Positions 26,582 to 54,844 of a stretch of DNA of 64,000 bases are shown piece by piece. Below the pieces are notes generated by a model, which was given only the letters and a program-made list of their open reading frames with translations, made no database searches and was not told the origin of the DNA. Source of the DNA: Monoplex corrugatus (taxonomy: Eukaryota; Mollusca; Gastropoda; Littorinimorpha; Ranellidae); contig JAPXFY010000015.1 in NCBI GenBank assembly GCA_030674185.1, positions 25,603,543 through 25,667,542 of the forward strand. The letters are read 5' to 3'. Within the stretch, counting starts at the first letter, position 1, and each line of letters starts with the position of its first letter. The position numbers and the translations under genes are program-made.

Positions 26582-27086
26582 AAACCTAGCCGATTGCGTA
26601 CAGCCATATCAAAACATACACAACACTTCAACAGGAAAAAAAGAAAAGAAAATTAAGTACACACATCAATGCATTTGCCTCGATAATATAAGGAGACGCC
26701 ATGGCGTTGACCATTCCGTCCAAATTATCGCACAGGGTATTTAAAAACACCTAAATCCAAATTTAACATAACTCAGGACACTAAAACATACAAAACAGGC
26801 TTAAATGACCTAAAATTGCTTTCGCATATTTCATTTCCCCCTAACCAAAAATGCACTTAATATATGTACCCAATTATCAATTCTAAGAGAAAGCACATAG
26901 GACTTTATCGAACACATACAGGTGAATGAACCAGCAAGACAGAAAATGACAGGAGAAATGACAGAAAGCAAAGGAGGAAGAAACAAACAAAGAGAATGAC
27001 AGAAAAGAAGAAATTTCTAGCTCAAAATTTCCAGAAGGTGGAGATACTATTTATACTTAAAGAGTCCCCGGCATCCCTATGGGGGA
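26582..27086 (-). mobile_element. family A retroelement, copy 1
   Basis: Diverged copy of the 540-bp family. Its 3' end is at low coordinates (complement of the GCCGACTGCGTAGAGCC box, here GCCGATTGCGTACAGCC). Its 5' end is at the CCGGCATCC box near 27070. Confidence 0.8.
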
Positions 27087-27369
27087 AATACATGTATGTG
27101 TGCGTACGAGTATTATACACATGCATACATATTGCATAACACATGATTTATTCATACATACAGAGATAATGCATACATAATTTTGTAGTACGCGTCTCTG
27201 AAGTGATAACGCACACGTACACACACATGTGCGCGAGCATGCACAAACACACAAAATCCCAGCAGTATGATTCCAAATGCTCAGTGTCTCTTCTCGTCTG
27301 ACAAACACACACAGACTCATGCACCAGGCACATATCTTCATATATGATATGATGATATGATGATGTGAT

Positions 27370-27500
27370 AATAATGATGTGATGATGATGATGACGACGA
27401 CGATGACAACGACGGTGATGATGATGATGATGATGATGGTGGTGGTAGTGATGATGATGATGACGGTGGTGATGGTGATGATGATGATGTTGATAATGGA
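27370..27500 (+). repeat. (GAT)n-rich microsatellite
   Basis: GATGAT repeats with ACGACG and GGTGGT interruptions. Confidence 0.9.
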
Positions 27501-27679
27501 CTCTCCTGTCAATTTGGTGGGTGAATGTGGCATGTTGGTCTTTTACCGCCCAATATCAGTCTTCATGTGGGATACCAGATCAAACATGGGGTCTCAAAGT
27601 CTTCTGTAGGCACTGCCTGGGAAGGATTCTTGTGGTTCGGTTTCTGCTTCTGCTGGTCCCTCTTCCTTCAGCTGATTAC

Positions 27680-28052
27680 ATACATACATGTACACATTAC
27701 ACACATAAACACATACATCCGTATGTACATATATACGTACATACGTACATAACTACAGTTACATACATGTATACATACATACGTACGTACATACATACGT
27801 ACGTACAATGTACATACATACACACACATACATATGTAATGTACATACATGCATACATACAAACATACATACATGCGTGCATGCATACATGCAAACACAA
27901 TACATATGTACATACATACATACATACACACACACATACGTCAATACATACATACGTACATACATTTACACATACATCCACACATAGATCCTATATACAT
28001 GTACATTACATACAAACATACATACATACATACATACATACATACAGACAAC
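27680..28052 (+). repeat. (TACA)n / (TACG)n compound microsatellite
   Basis: About 370 bp of TACATACGTACA-type tetranucleotides. The open frames of Tyr, Ile, His and Thr codons over it are artefacts. Confidence 0.92.
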
Positions 28053-28517
28053 AGACAGACTGTACACAATCCAATAGCACAAGACTTGCAGAAAAAGCAA
28101 AGACACGCCTGCATTGCTCTCAGTACTGTCGTAGTACACTAATACACCACGGAGCATACGGTACTAAGTTTTGTAATTACAGAGATGACTGTTTATTATT
28201 ATCATCAATTTTCTTTTGCAAAATCAAACACCAAAGTAGTATTGACTTTACAGAACTGAAATCTACATTTTGAGTGTAATCACACTGTTTTCAGTAACTG
28301 GCAATTACATACAAATTTCTTTTGATTTTGAATTACACAGTTTTCAGTTACTGCCAAAAAGTAATTTCTCAAATTGATAATGGTTTGACAGAGCAGTAAA
28401 TAGTGTGACAACTGAGACAGACAATCAACAGATATCAAATTCATTTCATTTGTGTTATCTGCTGTAGAATATGCAATGTATATGTGACTATGCATATGTC
28501 CGATACGTTTATGTTGA

Positions 28518-28594
28518 TATATATATATATATATATATATATTATTATATATATATTATATATATAATATATATCATGTATATACGTATGTATG

Positions 28595-28628
<34 letters not shown>

Positions 28629-28638
28629 TGTATGTATA
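28518..28638 (+). repeat. (AT)n and (TATG)n microsatellite
   Basis: An AT run (28518-28575) is followed by TATG tetranucleotides. Confidence 0.92.
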
Positions 28639-29145
28639 TGTATGACTGTCTTGCTGTATTTCAAAAATACATAAATAAATCACAAACAAACAAAACCAAA
28701 ACTGTCATCTACTGCCATATTCATAGCAGCCGTTGATCATGATGGTGGTGATGGTAGTGGTAGTGATGATGCTGGTAGTGATGGTGGTGGCGACTTTCAA
28801 ACATATGCATTCGCTGCTCCTTGGAATTCCACATTTGATCGCAATCCACCTGGAAAAAGCTGAAAAAATATTGCTTAAACATTTTAACAGGCAGGCTGAC
28901 AGACAGACGCACACTTGTCTCACTATGGTCGATATGAAACAGTCTCCTTTTTTTAAATGGGAGATTGAAAATTGTGACTGTGTGTGCTTGATACACTTAG
29001 GGCTAACTGAATATAAATGGGAAAATAATTGTTATTCAGTCGATTCATTGTATAAGATGTTGAGAAGCGATTACGATCAACAGGAAATATCTCATCGACA
29101 ATTGGGCTTGATCTGTTAACAAGATATGTTTCTTCGCATCTTCTG

Positions 29146-29221
<76 letters not shown>
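29146..29221 (+). repeat. (CT)n microsatellite
   Basis: 76 bp of pure CT. Confidence 0.97.
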
Positions 29222-29224
<3 letters not shown>

Positions 29225-29684
29225 CTATCTGTATATCTTCTTTTACCTTAAACCAACTCCAAGTTCATTTTGAAGTCCCAGAGCTAGGGACCTAGGGGAC
29301 CAGGATCACCAAGTCTTCATAGAGTCACCCACCACAGATGACCCTGCATTGCTGCAAGGTCACTTTTGTGGAATACAACAGTGCATATTTTGACACAACT
29401 TACTATTGACACTGTCTATGAATTGTCCTACAAATGACAGTAATCACACTGTAGTGGAGCCAGACAGAGTGACAGACCCAGGTGAGGAGACCACCGTCAC
29501 GTCACAGCCCTCCAATCACACACTTCATGAACCACCAACACTACAACTCTAACCTTCCTCAGGTACGAAGGAGGTAAAGGAAACAGATACTGAGGTCAGC
29601 ACCAGATCAGGGCATGAAGGGCCACAGAATTGCAGACAAAATTCAGTGTTACAATAACTGATGTATTCATGATAATAGAGATCA

Positions 29685-29915
29685 TGATGATGATCCTATG
29701 AGTTCCATTTAGGATTCAGACTGCATGACAGGGCTGTACTCTATGCTTACTATCATAATACACCCTGGCATCAACCAGACCTGAGAGATACAGACACCTT
29801 CAATGGTGGTTAGAAAATCCGAGCAACGCTCTCAATAGCCTAGACTTACATATCCCACGTCATGCGATGCAGCTAGTCACATGGCATCACTCCAGCATAT
29901 GACTCATCCATAAAG
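29685..29915 (-). repeat. SINE-related segment, first copy of a long direct repeat
   Basis: From CCTATGAGTTCCATTTAGG to CATCCATAAAG this matches 30466-30748 closely; both contain CATCAACCAGACCTGAGAGA. It stops abruptly at the family A element that follows. Confidence 0.7.
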
Positions 29916-30453
29916 TTATTGTTATTGCTAATGTTTAAAGCCCAGCCGACTGCGTAGAGCCATATCAGGGCTATAACTGCTTCAAAACATACAAAACTTC
30001 TACAAGGAAAAAAAAGGAAAAAAGAAAAGAAAATTAAGTACACATATCAATGCATTCGCCCCTGGCTTTAACCATTCCATCCTATTTATCGCATTTATCA
30101 CACGGGGGATTTAAAAAACACAACTGAATACAAATTTAAGCATACAAAGGACACTAAAACATACATAAAAACGGGCATAAATTACCTAAAATTGCTTCCG
30201 CATATCTCACCTCCCTAAAGCCAAAAATGAACATAACACAGGCACTCAATTATCAATCTTATGTATGTAAGACTTTATCGAACACAGAAGGTGAATGGAC
30301 CAGTAAGGCAGAAAATGACAGGAAGAAATGACAGAAAGCAAAGGAACAAGGCAGAAACAAAGAGAGTGCCAAAAAAAAAAAAAAAAAAAAAAAAGGACAT
30401 TTCTAGCACAAAATTTCCAGAAGGTGGAAAGAGCCCCTGTCATCCCCACGGGA
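29916..30453 (-). mobile_element. family A retroelement, copy 2
   Basis: Near full-length. The low-coordinate side begins with a TTATTGTTATTG stretch and TTTAAAGCCCAGCCGACTGC; the high side ends CATCCCCACGGG. It separates the two long direct repeats at 29685 and 30466. Confidence 0.88.
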
Positions 30454-30465
30454 GGATAGTAGGGA

Positions 30466-31060
30466 TGGTGACGATGATCATATGAGTTCCATTTAGGGTT
30501 CAGTCTGCACGACAGTCTGTACTCTATGCTTACTATCATAACACACCCCGGCATCAACCAGACCTGAGAGATACAGATACCTTCAGTGGTGGACAGGAAA
30601 CTTGAGCAACACTCTCAGTAACCTAGACTTAGACAACCCCGCGTCACGCGATGCATGTGGGATCAAGAGCGTTCCGTTGGCTCAGCAACAAATCACACAG
30701 CATCACTCCAGCATCTTTCAACATCCACAATGACGCATCCATAAAGTGGATGAGACTCAACTATATGGTCCCAGTCTTCCCAATAATCTCATAGCACGGT
30801 AACCTCAGGGCTGAAAAATTCCACAATAATTTTTTTGGACAGGTAGAGGCACAAACCCATGGCTTTCCAATCAACAGCCACAATGACTCATCCATAACTT
30901 GGGTGAGACTCAACTGTGTGGTTCCAGTCTTCCTAATAATCTCATAGCACACTCCAGGGCCGAAAAATTCCACAATAATTTTTTTGATTGGTAGAGGTAC
31001 AAACCTATAACGTTACACTTAACAGTCTGCTGTGTAATCACTTCACCACATTGACTGCTT
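30466..31060 (-). repeat. tRNA-headed SINE with internal 154-bp duplication
   Basis: Second copy of the 29685 segment, continued rightward. Units starting CATCCATAA at 30735 and 30889 are tandem copies, both ending in AAAAATTCCACAATAATTTT. The right end (about 31018-31057) is a degraded version of the tRNA-like head seen intact at 47843-47909. Confidence 0.65.
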
Positions 31061-31406
31061 CTGTTTTGTTTCTTTGTCCATTCCCTAACAGGCCTTGATT
31101 GCACTGGGGTAGAGAGAGAGCACTGCCCTTCCAAACTGAGTGCATGCGTTCGTGTCTGTAGTTCACCCAGCTCTAAATGGTTACCTGATCCTGTTCAGGC
31201 ATTTTGTAAGGTGAAGTAGGAAGAAGAAGAGATGTGCATCATCCTTATCCCACCCTACCCCCGAGAAAAAGCTGAGATGTCTACCACCTCACTCCCCAAT
31301 GATCTCAGGGTTATGGGACAACGCTGGTTTTACTTTCCACTTTCCCTCTCCCATCATCCTTAACCCCCACCACTTTAGTGCATGCACCCTTCTTTCTCCC
31401 AAGGAG

Positions 31407-31556
31407 TTAACCCTCTGACTCCCGCATCCTGTCTACCAGCATCTTGCATTGCCAACCATACTCGGAAAACAAAAACTTAATCCTTTGAATTCCTCACACT
31501 ACCCACCAGCTTCTTGCGTGAAGCTGGAGGATAGTGTGAGGGAGTCAATGGGTTAA
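31407..31556. repeat. TTAA-bounded palindrome (piggyBac-like MITE)
   Basis: TTAA at 31407-31410 and 31553-31556, with arms CCCTCTGACTCCC and GGGAGTCAATGGG. An inner palindrome starts near 31480 (CTTAATCCTTTGAATTCC). Confidence 0.75.
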
Positions 31557-31750
31557 GATGTTATGCGAAATGCAATGGTAGAAAGAAACTCTAGGGAGAG
31601 CTAGACAACAGAAGGTCTTCAGAGAAGTAACCCCCTTTAGACAAGTGTTTCGGCCCTGAATTCCTTACACTCTCGGGGGCCGGGCCACATCCAGGTCATG
31701 ACTCCTGGATGCCCTTCTGCTATTGTCTATTTTTTTATTTTAAATTTTTC

Positions 31751-31829
31751 CCACGCCGGGGAGCGAACCTGGGCGATCCTGCGCTTCAGAACTGCGGTAC
31801 GCGGTTTTACCAATGTGCTAACGGGGCAC
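31751..31829 (-). repeat. tRNA-like sequence (SINE head)
   Basis: The complement begins TGCCCCGTTAGCACATTGGT, like a D-arm, and ends with a B-box-like GGTTCGCTCCCC. The anticodon region does not fold cleanly. It is probably a tRNA-derived SINE head rather than a gene. Confidence 0.55.
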
Positions 31830-31964
31830 ACATCATCTGTAGGGAATTTAATCCTTATGAAGTTCACAGCGTCATCTACCTCAGACGAGAATGGTGGCTC
31901 GCCCATTGAGGTCCCTTGAGGGTGGAGCAGAAGTGGGCACAGCACCTCAACAGGGCATTCATAT

Positions 31965-32695
31965 TCTTATTGTTGTTTAAAGCCTGGCCGACTGTGTTAG
32001 AGCCATATCAGGACTATAACCATTTCGATACACACACCGTAATTCAACAGGGAAAACAGAAAAAGAACAGAAAATTAAGTACACATATCAATGCATTCCC
32101 ACACATAATCTAAGGAGATACCCCTGGCGCTGACCACTCCGTCCAATTCATCGCAAAGGGGATTTAGAAAACATACCTGAACACAAATTTAAACGTAACT
32201 AAAGACACTAAAACATATAAAAACAGGCCTAAATTACCAAAACTTACTTCCGCATATCTCACTTCCATAGAGCCAAAAATGCACTTAATACATGTATCAA
32301 ATTATCGATCGTATGAGAAAGTATGTAAGACTTTATCGAACACACACAATACTCAAAGTAGAGAAGTGGTACAAGTTATGGTCAAAGGGAAATAATCGCC
32401 CTTTGAAGATTTTGAAGAAGACCTGCAGTTGTCTCCCTTCTTGTTCTAACAGTACAGATGCACACCCTTTCAGTTCGGAGTTTGGAACTAGTTCAAGCAT
32501 CGCACTCGGACAATTCCATATGCGTTCCACCTATATCTGCTAGCACTTATCTAGCAGAAACCATGTGCCTGCACACAATTCTACACGCTGGTAAAGTTTT
32601 TAAAATAGGACAGGGGGAGGGAGATGGAGCTATGAAACTCTATACTGGCACCACTCAAACGACAGAAACAATAAGATGAGAGGCAAACATGCCAG
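31965..32695 (-). mobile_element. family A retroelement, copy 3, joined to the shared SINE body
   Basis: 31965-32345 is the 3' two-thirds of family A. Beyond that the sequence leaves family A and matches the block also found at 45415-45600 (+) and 35100-35290 (-): a GGTGGTGTCAG-like start and a GCATATGGAATTG core near 32515. Confidence 0.75.
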
Positions 32696-32884
32696 GTTTT
32701 AAAGTTGCGGGCTTGAGACTGAATTCTAGATATCAAAAGAACCTACCAGCTCCCGAAATAACACAAAAACAAACAAAAATCACATGGCCAGCTTGAATGT
32801 TTTATGCTTACAACCCCTGCATAACTCTTTACTATATAGCTAAGAGGCCACTGAAAAACAGCATCAACAACAACAACAAAACCA

Positions 32885-32959
32885 TGGCCCACTTGAGGTT
32901 CGAACTCAGGATCCCTGTGCTATTAGCATGGTGCTCTAACCAAGTGAACTAACGGGGCC
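32885..32959 (-). tRNA. tRNA-Ile(AAU)-like pseudogene
   Basis: The complement starts GGCCCCGTTAGTTCACTTGG, has the anticodon loop CTAATAG (AAU), a T-loop TTCGAAC, and ends GTGGGCC plus A. The order and lengths match tRNA-Ile(AAU). However, the 5' acceptor strand has one extra C, the anticodon stem has two mismatches and the T-stem has one. It is likely a pseudogene or a tRNA-derived repeat. Confidence 0.55.
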
Positions 32960-33161
32960 AAGTACATTCTTGGTAATTGGGATAGCACAAACGTGTGTTC
33001 TTGTGCAAATATGGTTTGTAAATGAGCGAAGATTCTTAAGAACAAGCACACACACATATTCACACACACACACACACACGCTCATGTGAGTGCACATGGA
33101 TACACACCTAATCAAGGGAGGACACTTAGATCGTAACTTCAGCATAAGATAGAAGGAAAGA

Positions 33162-33165
<4 letters not shown>

Positions 33166-33245
<80 letters not shown>

Positions 33246-33321
33246 AAAAAAAAAACAGAAACAAAGAAACACACACACACACACAATCAAGAAAAGAATC
33301 AAAGAAACACACACACACACA

Positions 33322-33409
<88 letters not shown>

Positions 33410-33488
33410 AAGAAAAGAACCAAAGAAACATACACTCAATCTAGAAAAGAATCAAAGAAACAAACACACGCACGCGCGCACACACACA

Positions 33489-33575
<87 letters not shown>

Positions 33576-33643
33576 ACACACACAATCAAGAATCAAGAAA
33601 AGAACCAAAGAAACACACACACACAATCAAGAAAAGAATCAAA

Positions 33644-33703
<60 letters not shown>

Positions 33704-33729
33704 AAACAAAATCAAGAAAAGAACCAAAG

Positions 33730-33771
<42 letters not shown>

Positions 33772-33868
33772 GCGCGCACACACACAAAAAATCAAGAAAA
33801 GAACCAAACACACATACACACACACACACACACACACGCACACACACACACAAAATCAAGAAAAGAAC

Positions 33869-33905
<37 letters not shown>

Positions 33906-34051
33906 CAAACACAACACACACACCAAACAGACACACACACACAGACACACACACACACACACGCACACACACACACAAGCAACAACAAACACACAACAAA
34001 GAAAACCAAAGAAACACACACACCCATACACACACACACACACATACATAC

Positions 34052-34097
<46 letters not shown>

Positions 34098-34140
34098 AAG
34101 AAAAGAACCAAAGAAACACACAGGCATGTGCGCGCGCGCT

Positions 34141-34214
<74 letters not shown>

Positions 34215-34215
34215 C
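33166..34215 (+). repeat. 1-kb compound CA array with a recurring 24-bp spacer
   Basis: CA tracts of 15-110 bp are separated about nine times by a near-identical spacer, AATCAAGAAAAGAACCAAAG plus AAAC. Examples lie near 33286, 33407, 33430, 33624, 33709, 33789, 33855 and 34094. Short CGCGCG patches also occur. Large Cys/Val frames on the minus strand are artefacts. Confidence 0.92.
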
Positions 34216-34295
34216 AGAGGAGCAAGGACAAACCAGAGTATATATATGGAAGAGCAAAACAAAACCACAAGAAACACAATCAATAGAAACAAACT

Positions 34296-34301
34296 TTTAT
34301 T
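34296..34301 (-). terminator. poly(A) signal of the CBM14 gene
   Basis: TTTATT on the plus strand gives AATAAA on the gene strand, about 250 bases after the stop codon. It implies a 3' UTR of roughly 270 bases. Confidence 0.55.
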
Positions 34302-34547
34302 CCCACCAACTCTTTTAAGAATCACATAGTCATTCTATTATACTTGCACACACTTAGTGAAAAAACAAATACACCCTAACAACTGATCTAAACCAAACAA
34401 CGAATCATTTATAAATAACATCCACACAACGATTTAGACAAATAAACGAACAAGGTTTCTGCATTAATAAATAACACTCATACGATGTTAGCACTTCCAT
34501 TCCCTCATGAGAGAGTGAATAGGTTATTAATTAAAGGAATCCACCGG

Positions 34548-50440
<15,893 letters not shown>

Positions 50441-50546
50441 GATGATGCGGGAAAAGCGAGCAGCTAGGATGTCCTCCTTCAACCAGTCTGGTCAGAACTT
50501 GATGCGAACAGGCGATGGATGTGACGCTGACCCAAATTCTCTCCCC

Positions 50547-50553
50547 TTATATA
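50547..50553 (-). promoter_or_regulatory. TATA box of the CBM14 gene
   Basis: The gene strand reads GGGTGTATATAAGGGG. Transcription would start about 30 bases on, near 50518, giving a 5' UTR of about 75-80 bases before the ATG at 50440. Confidence 0.65.
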
Positions 50554-51118
50554 CACCCTCCCAACCAAACTTGCTGAAACACCAGGTTTAGAGATTCTGT
50601 TATCTGCCTGGCGTGTGGGTTTAAGCTGGGTGTGGGTGCACAGGCGATAGGGTCCTTTTCCGACCGAGGAGTGGTGAGTACACATCCCCTTGTTTTGTCG
50701 AAACATCTCTGTACACGCCTTGAAGTTTTTCCGGAGATCGTGAACCTGTTGAAGCTTATCTTGAACGGTTTGATGATGTGTCTTTCGCCATCTTCCTCAA
50801 GCTTCCGTCTTATTGTGACTTTAGTTCTGTTTCCATCCACCTCGTGATTTCTTCAAATTAGCCACAACGGATAAGAGAAAGAAATAAAAAAAAAAAGAAA
50901 ACGTTAAAATAAAGAAAACTAAAATACAGCGCTGTTCGCCATTCAGCAAATTATTTCACGTTTTTTTTTAGACGGTACACACTGGCATTTGTCGTGAATA
51001 GAAGAGACTGAAGAAGCTGAACAAATGTACTGCCATTACCTATGATTCTGGAGAAAAAAAAACTTAAATGGAGGTGGAGACAGGGAACTGAGGACGGCGA
51101 CATGAACTGTACGCTCAG

Positions 51119-51677
51119 GTTATTGTTATTATTTTTGTTAAAAGCCCAGCGACTGCGTAGTGCCATATCAGGGCGATAACCATTTCAAAATATACACAAT
51201 ACAGGGGGGAAAAAAGGAAAATAAAATTAAGTACACATCACTGCATTCACGCACATGATCTAAGTAGATATCCCTGGTGTTGACCACTCAGCCCAATTTA
51301 TCATACAGGGGATTGAAAAAAAAAAACCCATACCTAAATACAATTTAAACATAACTTAGGACACTAAAGCATACAGAAAAAACAGGCCTAAATCACCTAA
51401 AATTGCTTCCGCATATATATCACATTTCCCTAGAGCCCAAAATGCATTTAATATATGTACCCAATTATCAATCCTTAGAGAAAGAACATAAGACTATTAA
51501 ATAAACACCTGCAGGTGACTGGACCAGCAAAGCAGAAAATGATCGGAAGAAATGACAGAAAGCAAAGGAGCAAGGCAGAAACAAAGAGAGTGGCAGAAAA
51601 GAGGAAATTTGTAGCACAGAACCTCCAGAAGGTGGGAAGACTATTGACACTGAAAGAGCCCCTGGCATCCCCACAGG
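51119..51677 (-). mobile_element. family A retroelement, copy 6
   Basis: Full-length, with a TTATTGTTATTATTTTTGTT stretch at the 3' side and a CATCCCCACAGG 5' end. No clear target duplication. Confidence 0.88.
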
Positions 51678-52034
51678 ATTCCTTTCCATTCAGAAAGTAA
51701 TTGAAACAATGCGGATACTGCACAATGATGCCAAGACCACTACAACATCAACAGCCACTGAAGAACAGATAATTATACTTACGGTAAACATTTGTTCTCA
51801 AGTTTGGGGATACAAGCGCGCAACACAAACTTCTTCCATGAAACTTCACTCTGACTAAATGTTGCGCCAAGACACACAAACGCGCAGGAAAGACACAGAC
51901 ACACACACACTTCTCCCGTTGATATGAAATAAAATCTCCCTTAAAAACTACGAGAGAGGGAGGTGGTGGCAGGAACTAAAACAAGAAGGAAAATGGGGGG
52001 GGGGGGGGGGGATGGAGGGAAGAAAGAACGAAAG

Positions 52035-52126
52035 AAAATCCGTTCTGTTTAAAAAAAGAATTGTTATTTGGGATTTACAGCTAGCTACAACTTCATTCAA
52101 AATACACTTTCTACTTCTGTTTGACA
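52035..52126 (+). repeat. 92-bp direct repeat, left copy
   Basis: Starts AAAATCCGTTCTGTTTAAA and ends CTTCTGTTTGACA. It matches 53612-53703 over the same length with about 10% substitutions. Confidence 0.85.
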
Positions 52127-53422
52127 GAACGAAAGAAAATACAGGGGGAAAGTCTCTCTCCTCACACTCCTTGATCTGTCTGCAGCCTTTGATACCATTG
52201 ATCATGGTATTCTCCTTTCTTGACTTCATCATACTTTTGGCATCTCTGACATTGCTCTCTCCTGGTTCACTTCATATCTATCAAACAGAAAACGAACTGT
52301 TCTCATTAATGGCACTTACGCTCAACCTGCATACCTGACCTGTGGTGTTCCACAAGGATCTGTACTTGGCCCTGTTCTTTTCAATCTTTACACCTCCCCC
52401 CTGTCCACCATCATCAACTCCCACTCTATAAAACACCACTTCTATGCTGATGACACCCAACTTCAAACAGTGACTCACCTGACAATATACAGCGCCTCTT
52501 GACTCGCACCACTGAGTGTCACTCGGACATTAAGAACTGGATGACATATAATAAACTTCAGCTTAATGACGACAAGACAGAAGCTATCCTCATTGGCACC
52601 CGTCAGAAACTTTCTCAGCTGCCTCCTCTTTCTCTCCCATTATGTAACACATCAGTCCCAATTTCTGATTCAGCTAAAAACCTTGGTGTCTGCATTGACT
52701 CTACCCTCTCCATGAACAACTTTGTTTCTCAAACTGCCAGATCTTGTTACTATCACCTCCATCGTATAAGCCTGATCAGGAAGTATCTCTCTGTCGAAAC
52801 AACTGCAAAACTCGTTCTCTCCTTTATAATGTCTCGCATTGACTATTGCAATTCACTCCTGTCTGGTCTTCCTGCCTCCACCATTCACATCCTACAGCGC
52901 ATTCAAAACAATGTTGCACGCCTTGTACTCAAAAAGAAAAAAGCTGACCACATATCTCCTCTCCTGGCACAACTTCACTGGCTCCCTGTATCAAAGCGCA
53001 TACAGTACAAACTAGACACCATGTGCTACAAAAGCCTCAATAACGCAGCCCCCAATTACCTGTCAAGCCTACTTGAGATCTATCTTCCCTCACGTACCCT
53101 CCGCTCTGCCTCCGATCCTCTGACTTTTCGCTTTCCACGCACTAAGCTCAATACCTAGGGTCCACGAGCCTTCTCTGTTTCCGGTCCACTCTCCTGGAAC
53201 AAACTTCCTCTCTCAGTCCGTCAGCAACCTACTTTTGTCTCCTTCAAGTCCGCTCTCAAAACTCACCTTTTCTCCTCTGCATAAAATCCTGACCTCACTC
53301 AATCCCCTCTGCAGCCTGTCTCCGCTCGGAGGGGAATCGCATTGTAATATATAATTGTATATAATATGCTCTCTATAATTTTCCATTGCTTTTATTCTTT
53401 CTCCCCATTTATAGCCGTGTGT

Positions 53423-53502
<80 letters not shown>

Positions 53503-53611
53503 AGTGCGTGTGTGTGCGTGCGTGCGTGCGTGCGTGTGTGTCTGTTTTAGCGCTTAGATTTGATTTTATCAAGATTTTGCGCTATATAAATAAAATATTG
53601 TATTGTATTGT
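52127..53611 (+). pseudogene. CR1/Rex1-like non-LTR retrotransposon, 5'-truncated, reverse-transcriptase ORF broken
   Basis: The RT motifs are in order: LLDLSAAFDTIDH (motif A, about 52160), CGVPQGSVLGPVLFNLY (motif B, about 52335) and HFYADDTQL (catalytic YADD, about 52440). A segment from 52499 to 53158 follows with LNDDKTEAILIGTRQK, NLGVCIDSTLSM and LSFIMSRIDYCNSLL. After a stop codon the frame continues GPLSWNKLPLSVR and LKTHLF. There is an in-frame TGA near 52220, a frameshift near 52470 and a TAG at 53156. The 3' UTR contains a TG microsatellite and ends in TATTG repeats at 53594-53611. The catalytic motif is intact but the copy is not functional as read. Confidence 0.88.
53416..53540 (+). 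repeat. (TG)n microsatellite inside the CR1-like 3' UTR
   Basis: About 85 bp of TG followed by TGCG units. Confidence 0.95.
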
Positions 53612-53703
53612 AAAATCCCTTCTGTTTAAAAAGAGAATTGTTATTTGGGAATTACAGTTAGCTACAACTTTATTCAAAATACACGTTTCACCTCTGTTTG
53701 ACA
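53612..53703 (+). repeat. 92-bp direct repeat, right copy
   Basis: Begins directly after the TATTG tail of the CR1-like element and matches 52035-52126. 53704-54840 has no supported gene. Confidence 0.85.
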
Positions 53704-54844
53704 TTCCTAACATTTGTAGCCGTGTTACAACATTGTTTTTACCGATGACAAAGAAACACGAAAACTCAAAAGCAGGCAATCTATGCTTTATCTTTAAGAT
53801 AAAATATTACTGACAGTTTTTAATCTTGTTTACTTCTGCAGTTCTATGGTCTGTAGTACTTTTGAGTTTTCGTGTCTCTTTCAGTCATCATTTTAGTCTT
53901 GTACGTCAGTTGCATGGAGCATAAGAGGCTTGAGTTCATTGTCGTCTTACTTTTCGAGAAAAAAGTTTACACTGCTCAGTTCTTTTAATATCCACCACAA
54001 GTGGGGAATATGTGATTGTGAGCCTCTAAAATGAAGCATTACCAGCCTTACTGAACCTGTCACAGTGTAGGTACTATATTTTGCTGTAAAATTCATACAT
54101 AGTCTTGTGATCTGTGATTGATATTTCATAAACGAACATTTTTTCTTGTTCTTTTTCATTAAGAGATATTTTGCACAATTTTCACGAGAAACGTCCTTGA
54201 TAATCATTCTGACATTACTATTGATACTAAACTATTATCATTATAAATGTTGTTATTCATATCATTATTATTGTCAATATTTATTATTGCTATTGATGCT
54301 AAGTATTCATACCATTGTTAGTGTCCTTATTCATTATCGTTATTGTTGCTAAGGTCCTCCCAACTGGACATGTGATTTATGATGTAAGATAATGACCGAA
54401 ATCTAGGAGAATTGAACCTTTTTTGCAAGAACAACAACAACAACAAAACCCAACAGAAACAAAAAACAACAACAACAAAGGACTAAAAACAACTGTTTAC
54501 ACAGTCTCGAGAAAACAATTATTATATAATTATTACGGAAACTCTAAAAAATAAAATCTGTGGCATAATTATCACCCCCCATCCCCACTACCATCACCTT
54601 CATCGTCGTCGTTATATCTGAGTAATTGTTACACTGAATTTATACTACCGTATTACCAAGAACCTCTTGTTTGTTTGGGCACATTTCTGTCACTTTTCGT
54701 TTTTCACTGTGTCTCTTTCTTCCTTTTTAAACAATATTCTTCTTTTGAAACGGCTCAGATAATCTAATAGAGCGCGCACTTGAGTCTAGTCTTAAAATGC
54801 TTTATCTGTAAGAGCCCAGTGAGATAAGACAACATCGTCTAATC

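Noticed and set aside
27521..28273. 250-codon plus-strand frame
   Set aside because: Mostly Tyr/Ile/His/Thr from TACA tetranucleotides; no homology or splice structure.
28733..29119. 128-codon plus-strand frame after the GTG/GAT repeats
   Set aside because: The first 20 codons are simple repeat and the rest shows no recognised domain; possibly part of a dispersed repeat.
33126..34279. Cys/Val-rich proteins from the CA-rich region
   Set aside because: Dinucleotide repeats are open in most frames by chance; no other coding signal.
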